From positions 1 to 38,562 of the forward strand of contig JAQWLJ010000050.1 of the NCBI GenBank assembly GCA_029247365.1: a stretch of 38,562 nt of DNA, read 5' to 3'. A program made the position numbers and the translations under genes. Shown in pieces: positions 7,316 to 16,514 of the stretch. The DNA comes from Acidimicrobiales bacterium. Lineage in GTDB: Bacteria; Actinomycetota; Acidimicrobiia; Acidimicrobiales; Aldehydirespiratoraceae. Below the pieces are notes generated by a model. The model saw only the letters and a list, made by a program, of their open reading frames with translations. It had not been told where the DNA came from and searched no databases. How positions within the stretch are numbered: position 1 is the first letter of the stretch; each line of letters begins with the position of its first letter.

Positions 7316-8892
7316 CTCTTGTGGAAACGGCCGATGCCGGCTTTGATCCAATCCAGCTCGAAATTCTCTGGCAGTCGCTTATTTCCACTGTCAACGAGCA
7401 GGCTCGAGCACTACAGCGTTCCGCCTTCTCGCCGATCGTTCGTGAGGCCGGTGATCTCGCCAATGCGGTGTTTGATCGTCGAGGTCGAATGGTTGCGCAG
7501 GCTGTCACCGGCACGCCGGGACATATCAACTCGCTTGCGATCGGCGCGTCGAAAATGCTCGACGAGTACCCAGTCGAAACGATCGAACCTGGCGATGTGC
7601 TCATCACGAATGATCCCTACAAGACCGCTGGCCAGCTGCTTGATGTCACGGTCTTGGTGCCGGCGTGGCGCAATGGGCAGATCATTGCCTTCTTTGGTTC
7701 AACCATTCACCACACCGACGTAGGCGGCTATGGCATCGGCGCCGGCGGACGCGACGTGTTCGAAGAGGGTCTCTGGATCCCGATCTGCAAGCTCATGAAG
7801 AAGGGCGAACGGAATGAGGATGTATGGAAGTTCATCCTCTGCAATGTCCGCCAACCCGACCATATGGCGGGTGACCTCCACGCTCAGATGGCTAGTGGCG
7901 AGGTGGGTGCTCAGCGGTTGTCGACCCTTTGCGACGCGCACGGACTGGCCGATATTGAAGGATTGGCTGACGAAATCATTACGCGCTCCGAGGAGGCAAC
8001 CCGAGAGAGCATTCGGGAGCTGCCAAGCGGGACCTACGACGCGAGCGCAGTCCTTGACCTCGCCGACGGCAGCAAGATTGACATTGTGTGCGCTCTTACT
8101 GTTGATGCAGACGCAGGTGAGATAACGGTCGACTACGACGGCACGTCGGAAGCCTCACCGTGGGGCATCAACGTAGTCATGAACTACACACACGCATACA
8201 CGACGTTCACCGTGCGCTCTGTCCTCAATCCCGATATCCCAAACAATCACGGGAGTCTTACGCCCATCTTGGTCAAAGCTCCTGAGGGTTCGATCGTTAA
8301 CGCCGTGAGCCCGCAGCCCGGCACCGCTCGACACGTGGTGGGAATGTTCCTTCCGAACGCCTTACTTAAGGCGCTCGCTCAGGTCCGGCCCGAAGCTGCG
8401 ATGGCGGAAGGCTCTGGAGCAGTCTGGACTATGCAGGTCAACGGCAACCACCCTGATGGCAGTCCGTTCATCACCGCGATGTTTACCTATGCCGGTGGTG
8501 TGGGCGCAAGGGCTAACAAGCCTGGGTTGAGTGCGTGTTCGTACCCCACGGGCGTCTCCGCAGTGCCCATCGAGGTGGTCGAAGCTTCCGCCCCGATCCG
8601 GTTCCATGAGAAATCGCTGCGGCTCGGATCTGGCGGAAACGGTGCGCAGATCGGTGGTTTGGGTCAGGCCATTGAGTTCTCCGTTGATACCGACCGCGCA
8701 TGGCAACTAAATGCGGTTACCAGTCGACTTGCGGATCCGCCCCTTGGGGTGTTTGGTGGCGAACCGGGCGAATCGGGCAGCTTCAAGGTCAATGGGGAAG
8801 CCGTCAAGACGCAGGCTCGGATCAGCTTGACCAACGATGACGTTGTCCGGCTAGAACTTCCCGGCGGCGGCGGATACGGATCGCCTGACTAG
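7312..8892 (+). CDS. hydantoinase B/oxoprolinase family subunit (HyuB-like)
   Basis: 526 residues. The N-terminus DPIQLEILWQSL, the segment LQRSAFSPIVREAGD, and GTPGHINSLAIGA followed by LITNDPYKTAG are characteristic of HyuB subunits, as is the glycine-rich end LPGGGGYGSP. It is the partner of the preceding HyuA protein in an ATP-dependent cyclic amide hydrolase or, less likely, a carboxylase. I chose GTG 7312 because GAGGGAG (7300-7306) precedes it and it overlaps the upstream stop by four bases; a longer in-frame reading from 7258 lies inside HyuA. A third, gamma-type subunit as found in acetone carboxylase is not present, which favours the hydrolase reading. The next gene starts two bases after the stop. 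Confidence 0.92.
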   Translation: MTLVETADAGFDPIQLEILWQSLISTVNEQARALQRSAFSPIVREAGDLANAVFDRRGRMVAQAVTGTPGHINSLAIGASKMLDEYPVETIEPGDVLITNDPYKTAGQLLDVTVLVPAWRNGQIIAFFGSTIHHTDVGGYGIGAGGRDVFEEGLWIPICKLMKKGERNEDVWKFILCNVRQPDHMAGDLHAQMASGEVGAQRLSTLCDAHGLADIEGLADEIITRSEEATRESIRELPSGTYDASAVLDLADGSKIDIVCALTVDADAGEITVDYDGTSEASPWGINVVMNYTHAYTTFTVRSVLNPDIPNNHGSLTPILVKAPEGSIVNAVSPQPGTARHVVGMFLPNALLKALAQVRPEAAMAEGSGAVWTMQVNGNHPDGSPFITAMFTYAGGVGARANKPGLSACSYPTGVSAVPIEVVEASAPIRFHEKSLRLGSGGNGAQIGGLGQAIEFSVDTDRAWQLNAVTSRLADPPLGVFGGEPGESGSFKVNGEAVKTQARISLTNDDVVRLELPGGGGYGSPD

Positions 8893-8894
8893 CG

Positions 8895-10415
8895 ATGGCT
8901 AGCTGGACCGACCCGACGACGTTTGCCCAGGTATGGGCCACCGCTGTCGCTTCGCGTCCTAACAAGACGTTTCTGATTTTCGAATCCCCCGAGGGGCATG
9001 TCACCACTTGGACGTACCGCGAGTTCGACTCTGTTGTTGCTCGGATGGCGACCGAACTCACACGTCATGAGGTTCGTCGGGGCGCTTCAGTCCATCTCGC
9101 GCTGACAAACTCGCCGACGTTCGTTGCTGTGTGGCTGGCGACGATGCGCCTTGGCGGTTGGATCGTTGCGTCCGACCCGATGGGCCGAGTCGATGAGTTG
9201 GCCGAGCACATCAAGCGGACTGCGCCAGTTGTGGGGTTTTTCGGCCACGAGCGCGTGGACGCGTATCCCGAGGCCAGTTGCGAGCACGCCCGCTTCTCAA
9301 TCGACGAGACCGACGCTGATTTTTCCTGGCTTCCCGCAGAGTCGTTCACCGACTGGCCGATTCTGGCCCCGCGCGACCGTGCCGCAGTGATGTTCACGAG
9401 CGGGACTACCGGGCGGCCAAAAGGGGTCGAGATCACCCAGGCCAACTATTCGTTTGCAGGCAAGATCATGGCCGAAGCATGCGAGCTCACCGCAGCCGAC
9501 CGTCATCTAGTGGTGCTCCCACTGTTCCACGCCAACGCTCAGTATTACTCGTTGGCCTCAACGGTTTGGGCTGGCGCGTCGGTTGCGCTCATGCCGAGTT
9601 TCTCGGCCAGCGGGTTCCTTCCGCAGGCGGCCCGCCACGGCGCGACGTGTGCATCGCTCTTTGCGGCCCCGATTCGGATGGTCTTGGCGCGCGGTGGCCC
9701 GGTCGATGGTTTGCGACTCCGACATTGCTGGTTCGCCCAAAACCTCGGTGCCGAGCAATACGCCACTGTCGTCGATTGGTTCGGCTGCCAGCCCCGTCAG
9801 CTCTACGGTATGACCGAGACGATCCCCGCCGTTCTTACTGACGAAGCCGACGCCCCGCTGCACGATGTGATGGGGTACGTCACTCGTGGCTGTGAGGTCG
9901 AACTGCACGACGCAGACGGACAGATCGTGCCTGATGGTGAGGTCGGTGAGGTCGTTGTGCGCGGCGAGCGCGGGATTACCCTCTTCGCTGGGTACCTTGA
10001 CGAGCCCGAGACCACCGCTGCCAACTTCCGAGACGGCTGGTTTCTCACCGGTGATAGGGCCTCGTGCGATGCGGGCCGCTTCGCCTTCGATGGCCGTCGA
10101 TCTGACGTACTGAAGGTAGCAGGCGAGAACGTCTCCACCGTGGAGGTTGAAGCCGTCCTGACTGCCCATCCTCAGGTATTAGAGGCGTCGGTGGTCGGTG
10201 CCCCCGACCTGATTCGCGACGAAGTGCCGATTGCATATGTGGTTGCCGCCGATACCGCCAACCCTCCAAACATCGACGATCTTGCTGATTGGTGCCGCGC
10301 TCGCCTGGCCAAGGCAAAGCAACCGCGGGAATTCAGCTTGCTCGAAGAACTCCCCCGCACAAGCGTGGGGAAAATCCGCAAATTCGTTCTGAAAGAAGAG
10401 GCCGCCACTCTATGA
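8895..10415 (+). CDS. AMP-forming acyl-CoA synthetase / acid-CoA ligase
   Basis: 506 residues of the adenylate-forming (ANL) superfamily. The phosphate-binding motif is MFTSGTTGRPKG from residue 166, the A5 motif is YGMTET, the hinge region DGWFLTGDRA is present, and the C-terminal catalytic lysine lies in RTSVGKIRKF. The enzyme should activate a carboxylic acid with ATP and CoA. In context that acid is probably the product of ring opening by HyuAB, which would bring the carbon skeleton toward beta-oxidation-like steps. The protein is somewhat shorter than fatty-acid ligases and fits the crotonobetaine/carnitine-CoA ligase-like group, but I cannot assign the acid. It starts 2 bp after HyuB and its stop overlaps the next Rieske gene by four bases. 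Confidence 0.9.
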   Translation: MASWTDPTTFAQVWATAVASRPNKTFLIFESPEGHVTTWTYREFDSVVARMATELTRHEVRRGASVHLALTNSPTFVAVWLATMRLGGWIVASDPMGRVDELAEHIKRTAPVVGFFGHERVDAYPEASCEHARFSIDETDADFSWLPAESFTDWPILAPRDRAAVMFTSGTTGRPKGVEITQANYSFAGKIMAEACELTAADRHLVVLPLFHANAQYYSLASTVWAGASVALMPSFSASGFLPQAARHGATCASLFAAPIRMVLARGGPVDGLRLRHCWFAQNLGAEQYATVVDWFGCQPRQLYGMTETIPAVLTDEADAPLHDVMGYVTRGCEVELHDADGQIVPDGEVGEVVVRGERGITLFAGYLDEPETTAANFRDGWFLTGDRASCDAGRFAFDGRRSDVLKVAGENVSTVEVEAVLTAHPQVLEASVVGAPDLIRDEVPIAYVVAADTANPPNIDDLADWCRARLAKAKQPREFSLLEELPRTSVGKIRKFVLKEEAATL

Positions 10416-11581
10416 GCAAGCTTCACGATGATCTCTTTTCGAGTCTCGATGCGTCGGTTGAGGATGTCGCCTACGCATCGACGTTGCCGCCGGAGATCTA
10501 CACGTCGCCTGAGTTTCTGAACTTCGAAGCGGAAGCCCTCTATATGAAGGAGTGGTTGTGTGTGGGTCGTTCGGAACGCATTCCCGAGGCCGGCGATTGG
10601 TTCACCGTCACGATGGTGGACGAGCCGATCATCGTTGCTCGCAATAAGGAGGGGGAGGTCCGGGCGATGTCGGCGGTTTGTCAGCACCGTGCGATGCAGG
10701 TCTGTGAGGGCGAGGGCAACAACACCACGTTCAAATGTCCTTATCACCACTGGATCTATGGACTAGACGGACGCCTGCTTGGTGCCCCAGCGATGGAGCG
10801 AACAGAGGCATTCAAAAAAGCCGACTTTGGACTACCTCAACTCCGGGTCGAGGAATGGCAAGGGTTTGTTTTCGTCAACTTCGATCCCGATGCCAAGGCG
10901 TTGGCGCCCACGCTCGAGCGCTACACGCCGTTTCTCAAGAACTACGACCTCGCTAATGCCGTGTGCCCCGGCACGTTCACGCTCGAGGACATGCCGTGGA
11001 ACTGGAAGGTGATGTTCGAGAACTTTAACGATGGGTATCACGCCAATCGACTGCATCAGTTCGTTCAGGACTTCTGTCCTTCGGACATGTCGGGCTTTCC
11101 CGTTCCCTGGGAGGATGACTCAAACGTCGTCTTCCGCACCGCTGGCTACACCCATATTGACGGTGGCTTCAATCCCACCCATCGCGTCATTATGGATGTT
11201 TTCCCTGAACTAACCGAGGAAGAACGAACCCGATCTACGTTCGCCCTCATGCCTCCTACGCTTTGTCTCGGGACTGCACCTGATCAGTGCTTCTTTTTCC
11301 TGATCCGGCCCACCGGTCCAGAGACAATTGACGTTGAGATCGGCTACATCTTTCACCCCTCAGCGCTTGAAGATCCCCTCTTTGAGGAGAAGATGGCCCT
11401 TTCTGATGCCGGCGTTCAGGTTTTCGTCCAGCAGGACCAAGACGCAACCACCAAAGTGCAGCAAGGGTTGCGTTCCCGCTTCGCCCCACGCGGCCGCTAC
11501 TCATGGCAAGAAGAAAGCCATATCCAGTTCAACCGCTGGCTTGTCCAGCGGTACCAGCGGCATTGGAAGGCAGCAGAATGA
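10412..11581 (+). CDS. Rieske oxygenase alpha subunit (quaternary-amine/aromatic type)
   Basis: 389 residues. Rieske ligands are C90-x-H92 and C109-x2-H112 with the standard 16-residue spacing. The mononuclear iron site is D207-G-Y-H210-x4-H215 (ENFNDGYHANRLH) and a distal Asp lies in QDQDATTKVQ. The size and the WLCVGR N-terminus fit the larger alpha-subunit class, which includes ring-hydroxylating dioxygenases and choline, carnitine or betaine monooxygenases. No beta subunit follows, which favours the homotrimeric amine-type enzymes. ATG 10412 has GAAAGAAGAGG upstream and a 4-bp overlap with the ligase stop; the longer open frame from 10289 is inside the ligase gene. It is a clear paralogue of the gene at 19754. 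The electron donor is not in the window. Confidence 0.9.
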   Translation: MSKLHDDLFSSLDASVEDVAYASTLPPEIYTSPEFLNFEAEALYMKEWLCVGRSERIPEAGDWFTVTMVDEPIIVARNKEGEVRAMSAVCQHRAMQVCEGEGNNTTFKCPYHHWIYGLDGRLLGAPAMERTEAFKKADFGLPQLRVEEWQGFVFVNFDPDAKALAPTLERYTPFLKNYDLANAVCPGTFTLEDMPWNWKVMFENFNDGYHANRLHQFVQDFCPSDMSGFPVPWEDDSNVVFRTAGYTHIDGGFNPTHRVIMDVFPELTEEERTRSTFALMPPTLCLGTAPDQCFFFLIRPTGPETIDVEIGYIFHPSALEDPLFEEKMALSDAGVQVFVQQDQDATTKVQQGLRSRFAPRGRYSWQEESHIQFNRWLVQRYQRHWKAAE

Positions 11582-11611
11582 GGCACCGCTGCGCCCAAGA
11601 TCTCATACAGC

Positions 11612-11644
11612 AAGACCACAATCATCAACTTGGTCTTCGGACCA
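11612..11644 (+). promoter_or_regulatory. intercistronic hairpin with UUCG loop and a competing pairing
   Basis: In the 78-bp gap before the transporter genes, TGGTC-TTCG-GACCA (11631-11644) forms a 5-bp stem closed by the very stable cUUCGg tetraloop. The left arm can instead pair with AAGACCA at 11612-11618 (7 bp). The two pairings exclude each other, and the ribosome binding site of the lipoprotein gene starts only 5 nt downstream. A role in RNA processing, stability or translation of the binding protein is plausible but inferred. Confidence 0.45.
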
Positions 11645-11659
11645 CACTGGAGGGACACC

Positions 11660-12871
11660 ATGAGTAAGAGACTGATCAGGATGCTGGCGTTATTGCTGGC
11701 TTTCTCGATGGTTGCCGCAGCATGCGGTGACGATGACGAACCGGTAGCTGCGGTCGCAAGTGACGACGTTGACGACGTTGACGACGCAGTTGAAGGCGAT
11801 GACGCTGACGACGCAGCTGGAAGCGAAGATACTGGCGATGCGCCTGAAGGCGATGACATGGCCGACGAAGAGCCTGAGCCCGAGGTTGATGCGATCGTTG
11901 AGGCGTTCGATAGCAACGGCGACGGCACCGTCACCATTGGTGTGGCCGCTGCCGGTCCCCGTGACGACAACGGCTACTACCAGTCGCTCGTCAACTTCGC
12001 CGAGGAGTACTCGGCCGAGAATGGCTTTGCCGCACCAATCGTGAGCGACAACATCGGCCCAGCCGAAGCTGCTCAGGCGCTTTCCGATCTCGCCCAGCAA
12101 GGGGTCGACATCTTGATGGTTGGCGCGAGTGAGATTGCCGAGCCTCTCGCTGATCTCACCGAGCAGTATCCGGACATCTTCTGGTATTGCAACTGTGGTG
12201 CTGGCTTCGCTGAACTTCCAGGCCTTGCACAGGCAACCGACTGGGGTGCGGCGATTCACTTCACCGCCGGTGTGGCGATGGGTGGCGTTCTCCAAGACCA
12301 AGGGAGCACCACGGCAGTGTTCCTTGGCTGCTGCGACATCAACTTCGAGCGTGAGGCGTACGACGCCGTGGTCTACGGTCTGCAGGCTGTCGACCCGTCA
12401 TTCACGATGGAATACGTGGGTACGGGTGACTTCCCGTTCGATTTCGATAACGCGGCGAACGCCACGGCGGCGCTCACCAACGCTCAGGCAAATGGTGCAA
12501 CGCTCGTCTATGCCTATTTGGGTGGCGCACTTGATCCGGTCGGACAGTTGGGGAGTGATGAGGGTATGGCTGTGTTTGCGGCCGGCCCCGCTGACGTCTG
12601 CGATCGCGACATTTCTTGGACGGGTGGCGTGGTGTTCGATGGCGGTGTCTACGCCTCGCAGGCGCTTCGCCTGATTATCGACGGTGAGCTTGCTGAAGGC
12701 TCGACTTACCAGTTCCCAACTGAAGTAGGCCTCAACGGCGGCGTTCTTTGCGATGGTTCTGCCGATGCCCAGGCGATGATCACGGAGGCCTTCGGTCTCC
12801 TGGCCTCCTTTGATGAGGATTTATATAACGACCTCGGCGCAATCTCTGGTGCGGCATACGCCGGCTCGTGA
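11660..12871 (+). CDS. BMP-family substrate-binding lipoprotein of an ABC importer
   Basis: 403 residues. The N-terminus is a lipoprotein signal peptide: Lys/Arg, a hydrophobic stretch and the acylated cysteine at C22 in MVAAAC. A strikingly acidic linker of about 60 residues, mostly Asp, Glu and Ala, follows. The rest is a BMP domain (VTIGVAAAGPRDDNGYYQSL, ALSDLAQQGVDILMVGASE, QATDWGAAIHFTAGVAMG), related to PnrA/Med-type purine nucleoside receptors. ATG 11660 is chosen because GGAGGG (11649-11654) precedes it and it begins the signal peptide. The ATPase gene overlaps the stop by four bases. BMP receptors often bind nucleosides, which fits a nitrogen heterocycle as substrate, but ligand specificity cannot be read from sequence. 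Confidence 0.93.
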   Translation: MSKRLIRMLALLLAFSMVAAACGDDDEPVAAVASDDVDDVDDAVEGDDADDAAGSEDTGDAPEGDDMADEEPEPEVDAIVEAFDSNGDGTVTIGVAAAGPRDDNGYYQSLVNFAEEYSAENGFAAPIVSDNIGPAEAAQALSDLAQQGVDILMVGASEIAEPLADLTEQYPDIFWYCNCGAGFAELPGLAQATDWGAAIHFTAGVAMGGVLQDQGSTTAVFLGCCDINFEREAYDAVVYGLQAVDPSFTMEYVGTGDFPFDFDNAANATAALTNAQANGATLVYAYLGGALDPVGQLGSDEGMAVFAAGPADVCDRDISWTGGVVFDGGVYASQALRLIIDGELAEGSTYQFPTEVGLNGGVLCDGSADAQAMITEAFGLLASFDEDLYNDLGAISGAAYAGS

Positions 12872-14463
12872 CAGGCGAGGAATTCGTTTCCGCAGGGGCG
12901 GGTGAGGCTTTGGCCTCGCCCGCCCCTGCGGTGCGTCTGTCGGGAATTACGAAACGGTTTGGTTCGGTTGTCGCCTGCGACGAGGTTGACCTCGCTCTTG
13001 AACGCGGCCGGATTCACGGCATTCTCGGTGAGAACGGCGCTGGCAAGTCAACCTTGATGAAGATCTTGATTGGGCTCGTCTTGCCCGATGCCGGATCGAT
13101 CTCGATCGATGGTGTCCATCAACAAATCCATGACCCGCTGGTGGCTGCTGATCTCGGTATCGGCATGGTGCACCAGCACTTCAGTCTGGTGGAGCCCCTC
13201 ACGGTGTGGGAGAACGTGACGCTCGGCGAAGTGGGGCGGCTCGACCCAGAGTCGGTAAGGAACCGGGTTGGCGAGATCGCAGAGCAGTACGGTTTGGTAA
13301 TCGATCCAGATGCGCGTGTCGGTGACCTTACTGCCGGTCTCCGACAGCGGGTTGAGATCATCAAATGCCTCCGTCGTGATCCCAGCATCGTCATCTTCGA
13401 CGAGCCGACCTCGGTACTCACCCCGGAAGAATCTGTGCAGCTCTTCGACTCACTTCGCAACGTTGTTGCGGCTGAGGGTCGCACCGTCGTGCTGGTCAGC
13501 CACAAACTTGACGAAGTGCTGCATGCCACCGACGACATTGCGATCATGCGACAAGGATCTGTCGTGGACCGACAGTCGGCCGCGGAAACCGACGCCCCCT
13601 CCCTCGCCCGAGCGATGGTGGGCCGGGAAGTCAGCTTGCGGTCCGAACGAGCTGCGCTTGGCCTGCTCGACGACGAACTGGCCGCGGCACGGATGAACCA
13701 GGCCACCATGAATCGTGCCGACCCTATCCTTCGCGTCCGGAACGTTTCGGCTTCGGGGGCGGGCGGCGTCACTCTGCTCAATGACCTGTCGCTTGATCTC
13801 GCTCCCGGCGAGATCGTCGGCATCGCCGGGGTTGAGGGGAACGGCCAGCGCCACCTGAGCGATCTGCTGTCGAGCCTGCTGCCTTTGGCGGAGGGTTCGG
13901 TGGAGATGAACGGCCAGACGATCCCGACCGGACGTTCTGGAGCGATGGCGCGGGCCGGGATTGCAGTCATTCCTGAGGACCGACACGACAGTGGCATCGT
14001 GCTAGAGATGACGGTCGCAGAGAACTTGGTCTTGTTTGATCAGTCACGGGTGGCTCGCCACCGCATGCTCGACCGCGGCGAGCTCGACAACTTTGCGCGA
14101 GAAGTGATCAAGAAGTTCAGTATTGCCTGCACGGGTCCCGATGCACCGATGTGGGCCCTGTCCGGTGGCAACCAGCAGCGCGTTGTTCTCGCCCGCGAAC
14201 TTGCCAAGCGGCCACAGGTGCTGGTGGCGGCGCAACCGACCAGAGGCCTTGATGTTGGGGCGATCGAGTACATGGGTGAAAGACTCGAAGAAGCAGCCGG
14301 TGATGGGGTCGGTGTGCTCTTGATCTCTAGTGAACTCGAAGAGATTCTCGACCTTTCGCACCGAATCCTTGTCATGCATTCCGGGCGGGTTGCCGGCGAA
14401 ATGGGTCGTGCCGATGTTGACATCGAACGTTTGGGCTTGCTTATGGGAGGCGCAGTCGCGTGA
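12868..14463 (+). CDS. ABC importer ATPase with two nucleotide-binding domains (BMP/sugar class)
   Basis: 531 residues containing two ABC domains. Domain 1 has Walker A GENGAGKSTLMK, a degenerate signature LTAGLRQRVEI and Walker B IVIFDEPTSVL. Domain 2 has a weakened Walker A (VEGNGQRHLSDLL), a full signature LSGGNQQRVVLA and a divergent Walker B ending in AAQPTRGLDVGA. This asymmetry is typical of the CUT2/BMP importer ATPases, so it is not a defect. It would power uptake together with the lipoprotein upstream and the two permeases downstream. It begins with GTG overlapping the lipoprotein stop (GTGA) and overlaps the first permease in the same way. Confidence 0.95.
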   Translation: MTGEEFVSAGAGEALASPAPAVRLSGITKRFGSVVACDEVDLALERGRIHGILGENGAGKSTLMKILIGLVLPDAGSISIDGVHQQIHDPLVAADLGIGMVHQHFSLVEPLTVWENVTLGEVGRLDPESVRNRVGEIAEQYGLVIDPDARVGDLTAGLRQRVEIIKCLRRDPSIVIFDEPTSVLTPEESVQLFDSLRNVVAAEGRTVVLVSHKLDEVLHATDDIAIMRQGSVVDRQSAAETDAPSLARAMVGREVSLRSERAALGLLDDELAAARMNQATMNRADPILRVRNVSASGAGGVTLLNDLSLDLAPGEIVGIAGVEGNGQRHLSDLLSSLLPLAEGSVEMNGQTIPTGRSGAMARAGIAVIPEDRHDSGIVLEMTVAENLVLFDQSRVARHRMLDRGELDNFAREVIKKFSIACTGPDAPMWALSGGNQQRVVLARELAKRPQVLVAAQPTRGLDVGAIEYMGERLEEAAGDGVGVLLISSELEEILDLSHRILVMHSGRVAGEMGRADVDIERLGLLMGGAVA

Positions 14464-15572
14464 CCGCTCCCTTTGCAACCCAAACCTCCCAAGCCCGAGC
14501 GGGCGAGTGGTTCGTCCTGTACGGCCTCAGCGTGCTTGGTGCACTCCTGCTGTCAGCCCTGCTGGTTGAGGCTACTGACGGAGACTGGCGCCCCGTCGTC
14601 AACGCACTGCTTGATGGCAGTGTGCGCGGTAAGGGCCGATGGGGCGAGACCCTCGGCGCCGCAGGGCCGCTGCTGATCGTTGCCCTCGGCACCGTCATCT
14701 CGGGCCGAGCAGGTTTGGTCAATATTGGTCAGGAAGGTCAGCTCTTCGTTGGTGCAGCGTTTGCGACGTACCTCGGTTTTGTCATTGGTGGGCCTGGGCC
14801 GCTGAATGTTGTGCTGATTTTGTTCTTTGGGGCAACCGGCGGGGCGCTGTGGGCTGGGATCGCAGCCCTGCTTCGCTACTGGCGTGGCGTGCCCGAGGTC
14901 CTGTCGACGCTCCTTCTGGTCACTGTCGGGGCCCAGCTCGTGGCGTATGGCCTCCGTTACGACTGGCTCCTCTTGGCCCCGGAAGGAGATCGCGGCAATC
15001 GAAACCAGGTTAGTGAGCAGCTAGCGGACGACAATCGACTCCCTCGTCCGGACCTCTTCGGCAACGAGTTTCCGATCACGGTGTACATAGCGATCTCCCT
15101 CGCAGTAGTTGTTTCGATTGTTATGGCCCGATCCGTGTGGGGCTTTCGCATCCGCATGTTGGGCCGCAACCCCCGCGTTGCTCAGGTCTCTGGCGTGTCG
15201 GGTACTCACTACGGGGCAACAGCGCTCATGCTGAGCGGCGGCTTCGCCGGACTTGCCGGAGCGTGCATGCTCACCGGTGGGGCGTTTGCCTTTGGTAACT
15301 ATCAACTGGTTCCGGGCTTCTCGGCCAACATTGGCTGGACGGGGCTTCTGGTTGCCCTCGTCGCTCGAGAGAAAGCCCTGATAGCGATCCCAATTGCGTT
15401 TGTGTTTGCTGGACTTCGCACTGGCTCGAGCTTCGTTGGCAGCACAGGAGTTGAGGGACGCGTCACAGATGTCATCCAGGGGTTGCTGGTGCTGGCATTG
15501 TTGGTTCCACCGGCCGTTATGTTCTTCCGAGATCGCCATCGTGCTCGCGTCGCAGCCATGGGGCGGGTGTAG
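14460..15572 (+). CDS. ABC importer permease, subunit 1 (BPD_transp_2 family)
   Basis: 370 residues with about nine to ten hydrophobic segments. Recognisable family segments are SGRAGLVNIGQEGQLFVGA (periplasmic/TM3 region), GALWAGIAALLRYWRGVPEVLSTL-like cytoplasmic coupling sequence, and RMLGRNPRVAQVSGV, the conserved loop that contacts the ATPase. It pairs with the following permease to form the membrane channel of the BMP-type importer. GTG 14460 overlaps the ATPase stop (GTGA), and 3 bp separate its stop from the next ATG. An N-terminal soluble-looking stretch of about 20 residues precedes the first membrane helix. Confidence 0.93.
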   Translation: MTAPFATQTSQARAGEWFVLYGLSVLGALLLSALLVEATDGDWRPVVNALLDGSVRGKGRWGETLGAAGPLLIVALGTVISGRAGLVNIGQEGQLFVGAAFATYLGFVIGGPGPLNVVLILFFGATGGALWAGIAALLRYWRGVPEVLSTLLLVTVGAQLVAYGLRYDWLLLAPEGDRGNRNQVSEQLADDNRLPRPDLFGNEFPITVYIAISLAVVVSIVMARSVWGFRIRMLGRNPRVAQVSGVSGTHYGATALMLSGGFAGLAGACMLTGGAFAFGNYQLVPGFSANIGWTGLLVALVAREKALIAIPIAFVFAGLRTGSSFVGSTGVEGRVTDVIQGLLVLALLVPPAVMFFRDRHRARVAAMGRV

Positions 15573-15575
15573 CCA

Positions 15576-16511
15576 ATGGATGCATTCTTCTCCGCGGCGT
15601 GGGACGTCATGTCGAGTGACTCCACCTATCTCAATACAGCGCTCTTTGCAGCGTTCTTGGCCTTTGCAGCATCGGGCGAATGGGTTGCTGAACGAGCTGG
15701 GACGCTCAACATCTCAGTCGAAGGCATGCTCTTGGCTGGCGCATTCACCAGCGCAGTGGGCTTCGACATCACGGGATCGATCGCGATCGGCATGGCGTCT
15801 GGGCTCGTCGGCGGTCTCGTCATTGCAGGGATTCAAGCCGAGATGAGTCACCGGCTGGCAGCGGACCAGTTTGTGGTCGGTCTCACGCTCAACATCTTGG
15901 TGTTTGGCCTCGCCGGGTTCCTCGACAACGAGATCCAGCCAGAAACGAAGCTGGCTCACCGATTCGATATCCCCCTACTCAGCGACCTTCCGCTGATTGG
16001 TCAAGCGCTCTTCGGGCAGCGTTGGCCGTTCTACATCCTTTATGTACTGCTCCCGTTCACTTGGTGGCTCGTGTTTCGCACGCGCTGGGGGCTAGAGCTA
16101 CGCGCCGCAGGTGAAAATCCCCAGTCCGCAGATGTCTCCGGTATCAACGTGAACCGGCGTCGCCGACAGAGTATTTACTACGCCGGTTTCACCGCCGGCC
16201 TTGGCGGTGGCTTCTTGATCCTGGCCCAGATTGGTCAATTCGAGGACTCGCACGTGGGTGGTCGGGGGTTTATTGCGATTGCTGCAGTGATCTTTGGTGG
16301 CTGGACGCTGCGCGGCACTATCGCCGGGTGTGTCTTATTTGCGTTCGCGCTTGCATCGCGTTTGTCGATTCAGGGTCTCGGCTACGACGTCAACAGCGAG
16401 TTACTGCAATCGGCGCCGTTCGTGGTCACGATCCTCGGAATGGCGATATTTGCCCATCGAGTGCGGCCTCCCGCTTCCTTGGCGCAACCGTTTGTGCGAG
16501 GGTTGAAGTAG
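15576..16511 (+). CDS. ABC importer permease, subunit 2 (BPD_transp_2 family)
   Basis: 311 residues, again with eight or more hydrophobic segments. The family segment GEWVAERAGTLNISVEGMLL is clear, followed by ADQFVVGLTLNILVFGLAGF and the ATPase-contact loop LRAAGENPQSADVSGINV. Shorter than its partner, which is usual for the second permease of BMP/nucleoside importers. It starts 3 bp after the first permease and is followed after 3 bp by the decayed aldo/keto reductase reading frame, so the transporter genes remain embedded in the catabolic operon. Confidence 0.93.
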   Translation: MDAFFSAAWDVMSSDSTYLNTALFAAFLAFAASGEWVAERAGTLNISVEGMLLAGAFTSAVGFDITGSIAIGMASGLVGGLVIAGIQAEMSHRLAADQFVVGLTLNILVFGLAGFLDNEIQPETKLAHRFDIPLLSDLPLIGQALFGQRWPFYILYVLLPFTWWLVFRTRWGLELRAAGENPQSADVSGINVNRRRRQSIYYAGFTAGLGGGFLILAQIGQFEDSHVGGRGFIAIAAVIFGGWTLRGTIAGCVLFAFALASRLSIQGLGYDVNSELLQSAPFVVTILGMAIFAHRVRPPASLAQPFVRGLK

Positions 16512-16514
16512 CCG

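Noticed and set aside
5231-8892. Acetone/acetophenone carboxylase instead of a cyclic-amide hydrolase
   Set aside because: No gamma subunit or other carboxylase component follows; the two-subunit set fits HyuAB better, although the reading is not excluded.
11631-11644. TGGTC-N4-GACCA as a seventh operator
   Set aside because: The centre is longer than in the six consistent sites and the sequence is better explained as a UUCG tetraloop hairpin.
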